Source of the DNA: CAYVQU01 sp964453155
GTDB lineage: Bacteria > Chloroflexota > Anaerolineae > Anaerolineales > UBA11858
Reading direction: 5' to 3'
Assembly: GCA_964453155.1 (NCBI GenBank)
Contig: CAYVQU010000003.1
Location: 13,421-77,420, forward strand
DNA length: 64,000 nucleotides
Positions 15,613 through 24,622 of the stretch are shown one piece after another. The position numbers and the translations under genes are program-made. The notes below the pieces were generated by a model that worked only from the letters and a program-made list of their open reading frames with translations, had not been told where the DNA came from and ran no database searches. How positions within the stretch are numbered: position 1 is the first letter of the stretch; every line of letters begins with the position of its first letter.

Positions 15613-17655
15613 GGGACAATTTATTGTGGTAACAACCGCGGTGATTGAATCAGTTTTTTGCGACGAAGTCTCGGTCTCGGTCGCAATCCGCTTCCAGGCT
15701 GCACACAGCATCTGATCCATGCGAGGATCGATTTCAAAGGCTTGCAGAGATAATTTTGCGGCGCGCTCCCATTGATTGGTGTGGGCGAAACCTTCGATGA
15801 AAACAACGTATTCAGGGAGGTGTTTTAGCGGGGCATCTGGGAAACCAACCTCGAAGGCTCGATCACCAAAAACAGCAACCTGCTCCCAGTCACCGCGCTG
15901 ACGGGCCAAATCGGCCAGTTCAAAATAATAACACCAGCTCTCTGAGGTCGTTTGGCTTTGAAAGAGAACTGGCAATGGGTTGTTTTGGTCGGTGAGAATC
16001 TGGTCGGGATTTGAGAAGGGCAAGATAGTTTGAATTTCCTCCGTTAGGGAGGGGTCAAATTCATGACGAGGCGTGTCCATGACGCGTAAACAACCCGGGA
16101 GACGCTGATAAAGCACCACCACCTGATCCGTCGAACTTTCAAAGGGATAAAAGCGATAAAACTCTGAGAAAGTACCATCAGCGTGGAGGTCACGCGCCAT
16201 CTGGTTGAAGCGCAGGTCATAGTAATACATGAAGATGGGCAGCTCGCCACCCTCAAAATCGGGTGAATACAGCCAGTTGACTGGTGCGATTAAGGAATTG
16301 TCGGTGGAATATTCGGAGGGCAACTCATTAGACATGATCACCGTTCCAGGTTTAAGCCCCGGAGTCCGCCAGGAGAGCTGCTGAAAGATCGCAGTTTGGT
16401 GCTGCCAATCGCGACGATAAGTCACCCCATTTTGATAGTGATACCCCACCGACAAACCGACGAAAACTGAAATAATGATCACTTTGGGCAGTTGAAACCT
16501 GGCGATCAAATCCAGCAGCCCCACTAAGAGCAAACTGGCTCCTAAAATAGCCGGCAGCATAAGGCGGTCACCTGGAAACTCCAGGCGGGGATCGAGGCCA
16601 GTCACCCAAAACGGCAGAAATCCAACTGAGAGGGCAGCCCCTCCAAAAATAATGGCCTGAACGCCCCATTCAATTCCCCACTCATGCCTTCTCAGGAAAT
16701 ATAAATAAACCAGAATACTAATCCCGCTGATAACAACCAGACCCCAATAATAAACCCGAGCCTGGAATCCAAACAGGAGTGGATCGGGAAAATGGAATAT
16801 TTGTATCCAGGCGGTAACTGCGGCCTCAAATATATCCTTCAATCCGTTTAGCAAATAGGCCCCCAACCCCCCGGACTGAGATAAATTTAAGTCGTCGAGC
16901 ACTACAATTTCGTAATTGACCCATTTCGAAATCGTATAGCGCCAGACGAAAATAAGGGTTAGGGGAATAAGATAGGGGAACCAGGCAAAAAAGGTTTTTC
17001 GAATGAAAAGTGTCCAAGTGGGGAGCAGTTTGCCGGGCTGACTCTGGGTTTGCCAAATCACCAGCCCCAACACCACTGGACGGACTAACTCCAGCCCGTA
17101 GAAATACTCGGTACCTAACATCCCTACCAGACTAACGATCAAGGCACCCCCGGTAAGGCGCCAATACCGTTCTGGGGTATGACTGGCAGCCACCATTAAT
17201 CCCATGGACCAGAAAATCAATGCCAGCGGGAACAAATGGCGGCTATTATTGACGGCGATAAACTGCTGGTTGAAACCGGGATAAATCAAAAATAAGAGCA
17301 CCACCCAAATGATCTGCTCCCTTTGGCGGGGCCATAATTTTTTCAGAAACCAGCCCAAAGAAACTGCGCCTACCAACCGTAACACCAGGTTATAGATTTG
17401 CCACCCTACTGGATTATTCCCGGCAAGAATCGATCCAAGCCACAACACCACCCCCGTAATCGGCCGATGTTCGATGTCGATCCGCAGCATCCCAGCCGGG
17501 CCCATCACATTAGAGAACCAAATCCAAGGCCAATCATCCCAGTAAAAGCCCATAAAAGGGATGTGAATCCCGTAAGCCAGAACGCCTAGGAACAGGATCG
17601 CGAGGGAATAGGTCCACCAGGAGAAATGGAGGGTTCGAAGTTTGGAAAGAAGCAT
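15610..17655 (-). CDS. Large polytopic membrane protein, GT-C-like, unknown substrate
   Basis: A 681-residue protein with about eleven membrane segments over residues 15-420 and a soluble C-terminal part of ~260 residues. An early extracytoplasmic loop carries YWDDWPW, reminiscent of the acidic first-loop motif of GT-C glycosyltransferases that use polyprenyl-phosphate sugars. No family is firmly recognised. The TAG stop is shared with the IS630 target site: TA of the duplication plus the first base of the element. The flank beyond the element also begins with G, so the same stop existed before insertion and the gene is not truncated. Confidence 0.65.
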   Translation of the reverse strand: MLLSKLRTLHFSWWTYSLAILFLGVLAYGIHIPFMGFYWDDWPWIWFSNVMGPAGMLRIDIEHRPITGVVLWLGSILAGNNPVGWQIYNLVLRLVGAVSLGWFLKKLWPRQREQIIWVVLLFLIYPGFNQQFIAVNNSRHLFPLALIFWSMGLMVAASHTPERYWRLTGGALIVSLVGMLGTEYFYGLELVRPVVLGLVIWQTQSQPGKLLPTWTLFIRKTFFAWFPYLIPLTLIFVWRYTISKWVNYEIVVLDDLNLSQSGGLGAYLLNGLKDIFEAAVTAWIQIFHFPDPLLFGFQARVYYWGLVVISGISILVYLYFLRRHEWGIEWGVQAIIFGGAALSVGFLPFWVTGLDPRLEFPGDRLMLPAILGASLLLVGLLDLIARFQLPKVIIISVFVGLSVGYHYQNGVTYRRDWQHQTAIFQQLSWRTPGLKPGTVIMSNELPSEYSTDNSLIAPVNWLYSPDFEGGELPIFMYYYDLRFNQMARDLHADGTFSEFYRFYPFESSTDQVVVLYQRLPGCLRVMDTPRHEFDPSLTEEIQTILPFSNPDQILTDQNNPLPVLFQSQTTSESWCYYFELADLARQRGDWEQVAVFGDRAFEVGFPDAPLKHLPEYVVFIEGFAHTNQWERAAKLSLQAFEIDPRMDQMLCAAWKRIATETETSSQKTDSITAVVTTINCP

Positions 17656-17736
17656 TGTAAGGAGAGAGTGACAGAGAGCGGAGTATAGAGATTGGAGACT
17701 AGTTTCAATCTCTAGCCCTATCTCCCATCTCTATCG
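17656..17736. repeat. Word-type hairpin repeat (AGAGATTGG words)
   Basis: An 8-bp perfect stem (17687-17694 with 17706-17713) lies inside a longer purine-arm/pyrimidine-arm arrangement between two minus-strand genes. Confidence 0.6.
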
Positions 17737-20250
17737 TCAATCGGTTCCAAATCCCGGTAATTCAATCACCCGCCCTAGCTCTTCCACCAGATGATACGGC
17801 ATCCAGGCAACGCCGAAGAGGTCAATGAGAATGTCTTTTTTATAGGGATGGACGGGGATGGTTTCCATGTCGTCGGCGATGTCGGCCCATTTAGATTTGA
17901 TCTCGTCAACTTTCTGGTCGAATTCGTGTTCCAGCTCATCGATTTGCTCCCGGAAATCGGCAATCGTATCTTCAGATTCTTCGACGCGGGCTTTGGCTTT
18001 CTCGGTCATCCGACGTTTGGAGAGGGAAGTTGATAGTCGCCGTCGTCGCCGGCTGAAGAGGCCCAATACGTTTTCGGCGTGGGTCCCATATTCCTCCATC
18101 CGGCGTTGGGCCAGGTCGGCTTCATCGCGGCGGAGCTCGCGTTCTTCCCGCCGCAAGCGGTCCTCGATGGTGTCGAGTTTTTTGTTGAAGCTGATCTCAA
18201 CTTTTTGGATTTCAGCTTCCATTTTTTCACGGGCGACCTCCGCACACGATCGTCGAAATTCGGCGCGGGAAACTTCTGGCCCCACGAAAACCCCTAATTT
18301 TGGGTTCGCCCGCACGCTGACTTCCAGACTGCGATAAATCCAATCGACGAAATCCGTTTTTAGCGCGCGTAAAACTTTGCCATCGCTAAATGGAACTTCC
18401 AGGGTATCAAAAGTCGCTTGCGGGGCTGCGGTGCGGTCCAGGTCCTTATGGTCGAGGGCTGCAGCCAACCATTCTTCCCAGCGAGCGGTACCGCGGCGAT
18501 CGAGTTCCAAAATCAGGGCAGTTTGGATTTGCTCGTGATCCAAATTATATTTGCGCTGAATGAACCGGATTTCGGCCTGGGCCAGGAGAACGGGGCGGTA
18601 GATCAGGCCCCGCGACCGCGCATCGACCGATAAACTATGGTTGATGGCGCGGGCGGCCTCGGCGATGGTCAGATTATTTGGCAAAAAATATTCGTCGATG
18701 CCAGTGGGAATGGCAGGACGGGTTTCGGAACCCATTGTAAATTGTGAATTGTCGATTGGTGGGTGTGAATGAGATGAAGGGGTTGATTTCGAGGGAATCG
18801 GATCGGTTGCAATGGGGATCAGGTGGTCGGTATCCAATTCTGAACTCGATTTCAGGGGGGCTGCCACCCCGACGAGTTGATTCAGAGCCGGAATTTGGGC
18901 ACGGGTTAATGGCCCAGCGAGATAGTTCATTGCCCAGCGAGTTCTGAATACGCCACCTTTATCAGGGGTATGGACATTGTGCAATAGAAATTCCCGCGGC
19001 CCGAGTTGGGAAAGTAATTTGTCATAATGCTGCCGATTTAAACCGGGAGACGCACCCTGAAGGCCGTCCAGGAGTCGATTTTTGTCATTCTCGGTCTGGA
19101 GTTTGCCGATGAACCAAGTGCCAGTGTTGGAGAGGGCCTTGTAATCCAAGTCGGCGGGATTTTGAGTCACCAGAACCTGCCCGACCCCAAACGCCCGAGC
19201 CTGTTTGAGCATCCTCAAAATGATGGATTTGGAAGGTGGGTTGGCAATCGGTGGCATATAACCAAAGATTTCATCGAAATACAGAATAGCGCGCAGACTC
19301 GATGACCCAGTCTGCGCCCGCATCCAGGTTTCGACGGCCGCATACAGCAGGGTGACGAAGAACATCCGCTCGTCATCGTTCAGATGGGCGATGTAGAACA
19401 CACTGTGCCGGGGGCGACCATCGGGGGCGTAGAGCAAAGCTTCGATATCCAGCGGCTGACCTTCGATCCAGGTCTGGAAGCTGGGAGCCGCCAGAATATT
19501 ATTGAGCAGCATCGCCAACCCAAAGCGATCTTTATCCGGGAAAAATGTACCCACATCGAAAACGCCTAGCTTTTCAAAGGGTGGATTTTGCGTTTGCAGA
19601 ATAAGTTCGCTCAAATCGAGATCACGGCCCTGCGACCAGGCGTTCTCAAAAATATTGCTCAACAAAATATGTTCGCGGCTACGAACGGGGTCAATGTCTG
19701 TCAGGCCCACCAACCCCAAAATTGCAGTGACCGTACCAGAGATTTTTTCTCGCAGGAGTTCTTTATTATTTTCCCAGGGAATTTCCGGTGCTTTCAGATT
19801 CGCCAAGATGCTGACGGGGATTCCAGCATCCGATCCCGGGGTGTAAACCGCGAATTGAGCCGCGTTTTTGAGGGCTCGGAGCCGGTCGGAAGTAATTCCC
19901 CATTTGGCATGGCCGGCGCGCCAGCTTTGGGCAGTATCGGTTGCAAATTCAGCCAAACTTTTGCTCGCGCGCCGGGCCTCATCGGGATTCACCCAGGGTT
20001 GGAAATCGGCCGGTAACAACTCCGGGAAGTGGAGCAGCGTATTGGTGATATCCCCTTTGGGGTCGATCATCAAAGCAGGGAGCCCCAGGAGAGCCGCTTC
20101 TTCCAGAAGATCGATACACAGCCCGGTTTTCCCCGACCCTGTCATCCCAACAACCACCGCATGCGTGGTCAAATCATCTGGATCATAGAAGGTGGGCTGG
20201 TTAGCTGAGGTACTTTTTCCAAGATAAAACTTACCGTCGGTATCAATCAT
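17737..20250 (-). CDS. HerA/DUF87-like ATP-binding protein with C-terminal coiled coil
   Basis: An 837-residue cytoplasmic P-loop ATPase of the HerA/FtsK-like superfamily. Walker A is GMTGSGKTG near residue 35, with MIDPKGD after it, and Walker B is ILYFDEIFGYMPP near 325; QVLVTQNPADLDYKALSN matches the sensor region. The C-terminal third is a charged coiled coil. The annotation as DNA-translocating or conflict-related ATPase is by similarity only; no NurA nuclease gene is adjacent. The stretch HSHPPIDNSQFTMGSE is encoded by repeat words at 18734-18765. Start ATG 20250 follows GGGAG. Confidence 0.78.
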   Translation of the reverse strand: MIDTDGKFYLGKSTSANQPTFYDPDDLTTHAVVVGMTGSGKTGLCIDLLEEAALLGLPALMIDPKGDITNTLLHFPELLPADFQPWVNPDEARRASKSLAEFATDTAQSWRAGHAKWGITSDRLRALKNAAQFAVYTPGSDAGIPVSILANLKAPEIPWENNKELLREKISGTVTAILGLVGLTDIDPVRSREHILLSNIFENAWSQGRDLDLSELILQTQNPPFEKLGVFDVGTFFPDKDRFGLAMLLNNILAAPSFQTWIEGQPLDIEALLYAPDGRPRHSVFYIAHLNDDERMFFVTLLYAAVETWMRAQTGSSSLRAILYFDEIFGYMPPIANPPSKSIILRMLKQARAFGVGQVLVTQNPADLDYKALSNTGTWFIGKLQTENDKNRLLDGLQGASPGLNRQHYDKLLSQLGPREFLLHNVHTPDKGGVFRTRWAMNYLAGPLTRAQIPALNQLVGVAAPLKSSSELDTDHLIPIATDPIPSKSTPSSHSHPPIDNSQFTMGSETRPAIPTGIDEYFLPNNLTIAEAARAINHSLSVDARSRGLIYRPVLLAQAEIRFIQRKYNLDHEQIQTALILELDRRGTARWEEWLAAALDHKDLDRTAAPQATFDTLEVPFSDGKVLRALKTDFVDWIYRSLEVSVRANPKLGVFVGPEVSRAEFRRSCAEVAREKMEAEIQKVEISFNKKLDTIEDRLRREERELRRDEADLAQRRMEEYGTHAENVLGLFSRRRRRLSTSLSKRRMTEKAKARVEESEDTIADFREQIDELEHEFDQKVDEIKSKWADIADDMETIPVHPYKKDILIDLFGVAWMPYHLVEELGRVIELPGFGTD

Positions 20251-20264
20251 ATGCTGCTCCCAAA

Positions 20265-20335
20265 TTAACGCAAAGACGCGAAGTCGCAAAGGAATTATAA
20301 CCTTTTTGCTTCGCGTCGCTGCGCCTTTGCGTTAA
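20265..20335. repeat. Hairpin repeat (CGCAAAG/ACGCGAAG words)
   Basis: Outer arms 20265-20275 and 20325-20335 pair over 11 bp. Inner arms 20276-20283 and 20309-20316 pair over 8 bp. It lies just after the cupin gene and may end its transcription. Confidence 0.75.
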
Positions 20336-20341
20336 AGTTTT

Positions 20342-20668
20342 CTAATACTTATATTCTTCCCGCACCGGGCTGAAAACATCTAACACTTTGACGGGATTAT
20401 CGAAGGTTTTGGCCTCGTGCTCAACGCCACCAGGAATTACATATACGTCACCAGATTTGAGCACTTTGACTTCTCCACCGATGTTAAATTCGATTTCGCC
20501 CTCGATCACCATCCCCAGCTGCTCATGAGGATGGCTGTGCAGAGGTAGGTGGACGTTGGGGTCTAAATCCACGACGGCGGTCAACATCTTTTCACCCCAA
20601 AACGTTCGGGCGTTGATGCCAGGGATGAGTTCTTTGGGTTCGCGGTCTTTGGGGTCGTAATAGTACAT
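20342..20668 (-). CDS. Cupin domain protein
   Basis: A small single-domain cupin (108 aa). The metal-binding motifs are HLPLHSHPHEQLGMVIEGEI (motif 1, with HxHxxxxE) and GDVYVIPGGVEH (motif 2). Many such proteins act as dioxygenases, isomerases or sensors; nothing here picks one. ATG 20668 follows AGGAG closely, so the upstream in-frame extension is discounted. Confidence 0.82.
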   Translation of the reverse strand: MYYYDPKDREPKELIPGINARTFWGEKMLTAVVDLDPNVHLPLHSHPHEQLGMVIEGEIEFNIGGEVKVLKSGDVYVIPGGVEHEAKTFDNPVKVLDVFSPVREEYKY

Positions 20669-20671
20669 AGT

Positions 20672-20745
20672 ATCTCCTAAGGGTGAAGGGATAGGGCTAA
20701 GGGTGAGAGAATACCAAAGCACTCCCTAACTCCTATCACCTGTCC
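20672..20745. repeat. Word-type imperfect hairpin (AGGGATAGGG words)
   Basis: A purine-rich arm (20676-20710) with repeated AAGGGTGA/AGGGATAGG words faces a pyrimidine-rich arm (20722-20745) with CCTATCACC and CCCCTAATC words. It lies between the cupin and phospholipase genes. Confidence 0.5.
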
Positions 20746-20746
20746 C

Positions 20747-21823
20747 CTAATCACTCGTCTTGCCAAACACTCTATTAAACTCCCGCACATATTCGGCCGC
20801 GAAATCGGCATTATGAACGATCACGACATTCTCATCATTGCGGATTTCGGCGCTGCGGCTGAAATTGTAGGAGCCAGTGATGACAATGGCTTCGTCGATG
20901 ATGATGGTTTTGTGGTGCATGTTGCGGTCATTTCCGTCCAGGCGGACATCGAGACCGGCGTCAACCAGCCGATCAAATTCAGTGCCAGTATTGGAGTAGT
21001 ATTGGCCTTCTTCAAATACACCAGAGACGGTGACACCGGCATTGTGACGATCGATCATGGCTGCGGCGATATCATCAGATGTGAAAGAAAAAGCCATAAA
21101 ATGGACACTTTCTTGGGCATTCTGGATGAGAGCGACCATCCGATCGGCTGCGCCATCATCGGGGGAGAAAATGGTTTCAACTTGAGTACCATCAATGGTC
21201 AGGTTAGAATGGGGCGTATTCTCAACAACACGATCCCCAAACAAATCCCGAACGAACATTTCATTGAACTCCGTTGTGAAGTTTTCAGCCAACCGGGTGG
21301 AGCGCAAGCGAATCAGGTTGTTATCGTTGCGGTAGCCGCCGTTGATGGTGAAATTCATTGAACCCGTCCAAACTTCGGCCCCGTCGATGACCACAAACTT
21401 ATTGTGCATCAAACTCTCCCGACGATCCCCCAACACTTCGATCCCGGCATCTTTCAGCTCTTGGGCCTCAACTTCGTCTAGGTTGTCGCTCTCCATCACC
21501 ACCCGCACCTGAACACCCGCTTGATGGGCCGCGATCAAGGCGTCCCGGATGCTCCACAAATTGAGATGATAAATGGCGGCATCCACACTCAGTTTGGCCT
21601 CCCGGATGGCGTTGGCCAGTTCGCTGTCAGGCCCGCCGCGGAATGACCCAGCATTAGGATCATCAGGATCGGTAAAATAGATCGTGTACCAATCGCCCGC
21701 GGGAGTCTCATCCGTGATGGGGGTAACTGTGGGGACCGGGAGCAAGGGCGTAGGGGAGCCAGAGGTGATGCAGGCTGTGAGGGTTGCCAATAACAATGCT
21801 AAAAGAAGAATTCGTTTGATCAT
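20747..21823 (-). CDS. Phospholipase D family lipoprotein
   Basis: A 358-residue exported protein. The N-terminus is a lipoprotein signal (LLLALLLATLTAC, lipobox Cys near residue 18) followed by a Pro/Thr linker. Two HKD half-sites are present: MHNKFVVIDGAEVWTGSMNF (~165-185) and MHHKTIIIDEAIVITGSYNF (~305-325), which pair to form the active site of PLD phosphodiesterases or nucleases. It should act at the outer face of the membrane. Confidence 0.88.
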   Translation of the reverse strand: MIKRILLLALLLATLTACITSGSPTPLLPVPTVTPITDETPAGDWYTIYFTDPDDPNAGSFRGGPDSELANAIREAKLSVDAAIYHLNLWSIRDALIAAHQAGVQVRVVMESDNLDEVEAQELKDAGIEVLGDRRESLMHNKFVVIDGAEVWTGSMNFTINGGYRNDNNLIRLRSTRLAENFTTEFNEMFVRDLFGDRVVENTPHSNLTIDGTQVETIFSPDDGAADRMVALIQNAQESVHFMAFSFTSDDIAAAMIDRHNAGVTVSGVFEEGQYYSNTGTEFDRLVDAGLDVRLDGNDRNMHHKTIIIDEAIVITGSYNFSRSAEIRNDENVVIVHNADFAAEYVREFNRVFGKTSD

Positions 21824-21827
21824 AGGT

Positions 21828-21912
21828 GATAGAGATTGGAGAATGGAGATAGAGAGTTTTTAGGAAAAACAATGCCGGCTAGAAAACCACGACTTTCCAC
21901 CACCCACTTTCC
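21828..21912. repeat. Word-type repeat upstream of the PLD gene
   Basis: An AGATTGGAGAATGGAGATAG run (21835-21856) is followed by TTTCCACCACCCACTTTCCAC (21895-21914). The arms are not mutually complementary and resemble halves of the repeats at 17656 and 39926. Confidence 0.45.
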
Positions 21913-21913
21913 A

Positions 21914-22795
21914 CTATAAAAGTCCTTCTGCTCGCAGCCGCTCCACAATCCCAACTGATGATTTGCTCCGATCCATCGTATAAATATGCAGGCCGGGGAC
22001 GCCATTTTTAATCAGGTCGGTGCATTGTTCGACGGCGAAGTCGATGCCGAATTGGAGCAGAGCTTGGGTATCGCCCTCGGGGAGCGCAGCAATCCCATTT
22101 TGGAGCTGATCGGTGATGGTCGCGCCGCAAATTCCGGCCAGGATGTTCATCATCTTGACGCTGTAGACGGGCATCACGCCGGGCAAAATGGGGACGGTGA
22201 TTCCCGTAGCCTGGCAGCGGTCGACAAAGTCGAAGAAAAATTGGTTATCGTAGGCGTAGTTGGTGATGATATATTCGGCCCCGTTATCAACTTTGAGCTT
22301 TAGGAATTCTAAATCTTGGGTTTTATTCTCGGCGTCAATATGGGCTTCGGGGTATCCGGCGCAGCCGAAACAGAAATCGTAGCGCGGTTTGACGAAGGCC
22401 ATAATCTCTGAGGCGTAGGCAAAACTATCGGGGTGTGGTTCCCACCCCTCGGCGTCGCGGGGTTCGTCGCCGCGCACGATCAGGATGTTGTCTAACCCCA
22501 AGCCTTGGTAGCTGTCTAAAACGGAGGTGATTTCATCCGGGCTGAGACCAAATCCCGCAAAATAACCTAAGACTTCCAAGCCCTTTTCTTTTTTCAACTT
22601 CTCGATGAGTTGATAGGAACCTTCCTGTGTCGAGCCCCCCGCTCCAAAAGTGACCGAGACAAAATCGGGACTCAGTCCTGCCAGGTTATCAATCGCCTTC
22701 TCTAAATTTTCGGCCGCTTTCAGGCTACGCGCCGGGAATAATTCGAAAGAAAGGGTTGGTTTTTCCGCATTTTTCCATAGATCAACGAGTTTCAT
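21914..22795 (-). CDS. metF: Methylenetetrahydrofolate reductase
   Basis: A 293-residue FAD-dependent MTHFR, reducing 5,10-methylene-THF to 5-methyl-THF for MetH. Family features are SFELFPARS at the N-terminus, SVTFGAGGS, ILIVRGDEPRD and a C-terminal PGVMPVYS block. A second MTHFR domain is fused to a methyltransferase at 54959-56854, so the function is redundant in this genome. Transcription probably starts from the extended -10 just upstream (22822-22830). Confidence 0.93.
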   Translation of the reverse strand: MKLVDLWKNAEKPTLSFELFPARSLKAAENLEKAIDNLAGLSPDFVSVTFGAGGSTQEGSYQLIEKLKKEKGLEVLGYFAGFGLSPDEITSVLDSYQGLGLDNILIVRGDEPRDAEGWEPHPDSFAYASEIMAFVKPRYDFCFGCAGYPEAHIDAENKTQDLEFLKLKVDNGAEYIITNYAYDNQFFFDFVDRCQATGITVPILPGVMPVYSVKMMNILAGICGATITDQLQNGIAALPEGDTQALLQFGIDFAVEQCTDLIKNGVPGLHIYTMDRSKSSVGIVERLRAEGLL

Positions 22796-22821
22796 GGGTG
22801 GCCTCCATAAGTTTTTTGATA

Positions 22822-22830
22822 TTATAGCAG
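22822..22830 (-). promoter_or_regulatory. Extended -10 promoter of metF
   Basis: TGCTATAAT on the minus strand is a perfect -10 with TG extension, 27 bases before the metF ATG. The -35 region would fall in the arm of the yjbQ terminator. Confidence 0.6.
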
Positions 22831-22831
22831 T

Positions 22832-22881
22832 ATCCCTGAATGAAAAAGGCCCCGTGTGGGGCCTTTTTCATTCAGGGATAC
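22832..22881 (-). terminator. Long perfect terminator overlapping the yjbQ stop
   Basis: A perfect 23-bp stem (22832-22854 with 22859-22881) has a 4-nt loop and a T-rich 3' arm. The yjbQ stop codon (22868-22870) is within the stem. Confidence 0.85.
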
Positions 22882-23293
22882 TTAAACACCGCATCAGAAT
22901 CCGCCGTCGCCGTCTTCCTTTGCGATGCTCGAAGAGATAGACCCCCTGCCAGGTGCCCATACTGAGTTGCCCGTTATCGATGGGGATCGCCAGACTGGTA
23001 TCCGTCAGCATCGCCCGAATGTGGGAGGAAGCATCATCTGGCCCTTCCAGTATGTGGCGGTACCAGGGTTCGTTTTCCGGAGCAACCCGTTCCATAAAAG
23101 CTTCTAAGTCGATGCGCGCGGTGGGATCGTAGCTTTCACTGATCACCAGGGAGGCGCTGGTATGCTGAACGTACAGAAAACACATACCTTCTTGGATTTC
23201 CCAATTTTCGATATTGGTGTTAATCGCCGGGGTGAAGGGATACAGACCTTTACCCTGGGTGATGAGTTCGATGGTTTCTTTGTGCCAGTTCAT
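22868..23293 (-). CDS. yjbQ: YjbQ/UPF0047 family protein
   Basis: A 141-residue protein of the conserved UPF0047 family (YjbQ), with FLYVQHTSASLVISE, PEYD-like SYDPTARIDLEAFMERV and GPDDASSHIRAML. Family members have been reported to show weak thiamine-phosphate-synthase activity; the physiological role is unclear. The last codons (CLSIPE) and stop lie inside a perfect 23-bp terminator stem, so C-terminal coding and termination share bases. Confidence 0.88.
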   Translation of the reverse strand: MNWHKETIELITQGKGLYPFTPAINTNIENWEIQEGMCFLYVQHTSASLVISESYDPTARIDLEAFMERVAPENEPWYRHILEGPDDASSHIRAMLTDTSLAIPIDNGQLSMGTWQGVYLFEHRKGRRRRRILMRCLSIPE

Positions 23294-23299
23294 AGGTGA

Positions 23300-23361
23300 G
23301 TGGAGGGTTGAGGGTGGTGGGAGGTGGGAGAGGGGACTTCCCTCAACTCACCACCCTCAAC
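23300..23361. repeat. Word-type hairpin repeat (GGGTTGAGGGTGG words)
   Basis: Arms 23307-23319 and 23349-23361 pair perfectly over 13 bp between two minus-strand genes. Confidence 0.75.
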
Positions 23362-23363
23362 TA

Positions 23364-24491
23364 CTAATATAAAAAGTTGATTGGGTTGACTTTGACGCCA
23401 TTGTAAGTCAACTCGAAATGGAGGTGGGCACCGGATGAGTTGCCGGTGTTGCCGAGAGCGCCGATGCGGGTACCCTGGAAGACGCTTTGGCCACAACTCA
23501 CGCCAACCGCGCTCAAGTGAGCATAGGCCGACTGCCAGCCGGTACCGTGATCGATGACGATCAAGTAGCCGTAGCCATAATCACTCCAGCCTGCATAGAC
23601 AACAACGCCATTATCGACGGCAAAGATAGCGTTGCCCTCTGCTCCGCCAATATCAATGGCCGGGTGAACACTAGGTTCGTAAGTGTATCCCGAAATTTGG
23701 CGGCTGGGCGTTGGCCACACGAAAGTACCTATCCCAATCGCACCTTCATAGATCGAACCACAATGCCCGGCCCCATAATAGGCCGCAGACGCCGGATTGT
23801 TACGCGTGATCGCTGGCGGGCCCCAATCTTTGATCGGCCGCCAACCACCAGGGACGATTAACCAAGTACCTGGATCAATATTAGGGGTATCAACCGTGGT
23901 TTCAGTCAAATCAAAGCGATTGCCGGGATATTCGATAATGGCGCTCGGATCAACTTTGAACACCCCTGCGACATGGCCCAGATCGTCGTTTTCGTGCCAT
24001 TGGTAGTAGGTGCCGTCAACTGGGAGGATGTTCACAGCCTGGCCGGTCTTGAGCAAGTGGGGGTTGTCTTCCAGGAGTTCAAAATTGCCCCACAAGATGG
24101 TCGCGGCCTTCAGGTTGAATTGGTCGGCAATGCTGAAAATGCTGTCACCCAATTCCACTGTGTAAGTGATCACATCCACCCGCGGCCGCGCGGGGATTTC
24201 GGTATCCATTTGCATGGCCCGGGTTAAGGTGGGTTCTTCGAGATTAGTTTCAACTTGATAGGCTGGCAGCCCCACTGAAATATCCGGTTTGGGGGTCGCG
24301 GTCGGCCAGGCGACCACTTCGGTCACCACGGGGGCCTCCCCCCCAAATAACAGCGGCGGCGCGCCCTGGACATAGTAATAATCCCAGGCCAGCAGACCCG
24401 TGATCCCTACGATGAACACCACCAGGGTATTTACCACCCAGCGGATGCCGCGCTCCCACTGGGGTTTCTTTTTGGGTTTTTCTTCACTCAT
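23364..24491 (-). CDS. LysM and M23 peptidase domain envelope protein
   Basis: A 375-residue single-pass membrane protein (hydrophobic segment ~residues 20-42) with a Pro/Thr linker, LysM-like modules (ITYTVELGDSIFSIADQFNL, ~108-128, and a second ~160-210) and a C-terminal LytM/M23 zinc endopeptidase domain. The HPAIDIGG and AHLHFEL motifs give the zinc ligands expected of active enzymes. It should bind and cut peptidoglycan or related cell-wall glycan cross-links outside the membrane. A paralogue with the same architecture is at 40008-41246. The start MSEEKPKKK is taken at ATG 24491. Confidence 0.88.
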   Translation of the reverse strand: MSEEKPKKKPQWERGIRWVVNTLVVFIVGITGLLAWDYYYVQGAPPLLFGGEAPVVTEVVAWPTATPKPDISVGLPAYQVETNLEEPTLTRAMQMDTEIPARPRVDVITYTVELGDSIFSIADQFNLKAATILWGNFELLEDNPHLLKTGQAVNILPVDGTYYQWHENDDLGHVAGVFKVDPSAIIEYPGNRFDLTETTVDTPNIDPGTWLIVPGGWRPIKDWGPPAITRNNPASAAYYGAGHCGSIYEGAIGIGTFVWPTPSRQISGYTYEPSVHPAIDIGGAEGNAIFAVDNGVVVYAGWSDYGYGYLIVIDHGTGWQSAYAHLSAVGVSCGQSVFQGTRIGALGNTGNSSGAHLHFELTYNGVKVNPINFLY

Positions 24492-24514
24492 ATTTAATGG
24501 TTGGTTCAATTTTT

Positions 24515-24604
24515 GGACGCAGATGACACTGAAAACGCAGATAAAACAATATCAGCGTTCATCCGCGTTTACCCTTCGATTTCACTCAGGACATGTCTGC
24601 GTCC
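24515..24604. repeat. Hairpin repeat (ACGCAGAT words)
   Basis: Outer arms 24515-24523 and 24596-24604 pair over 9 bp and enclose further GACACTGAAAACGCAGAT-like degenerate words. Confidence 0.65.
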
Positions 24605-24622
24605 GATTTTATGGTTGATAAT

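Noticed and set aside
15610..17655. Truncation of the membrane-protein gene by the IS630 insertion
   Set aside because: Removing the element and one TA restores the same TAG stop, so the gene was not shortened.
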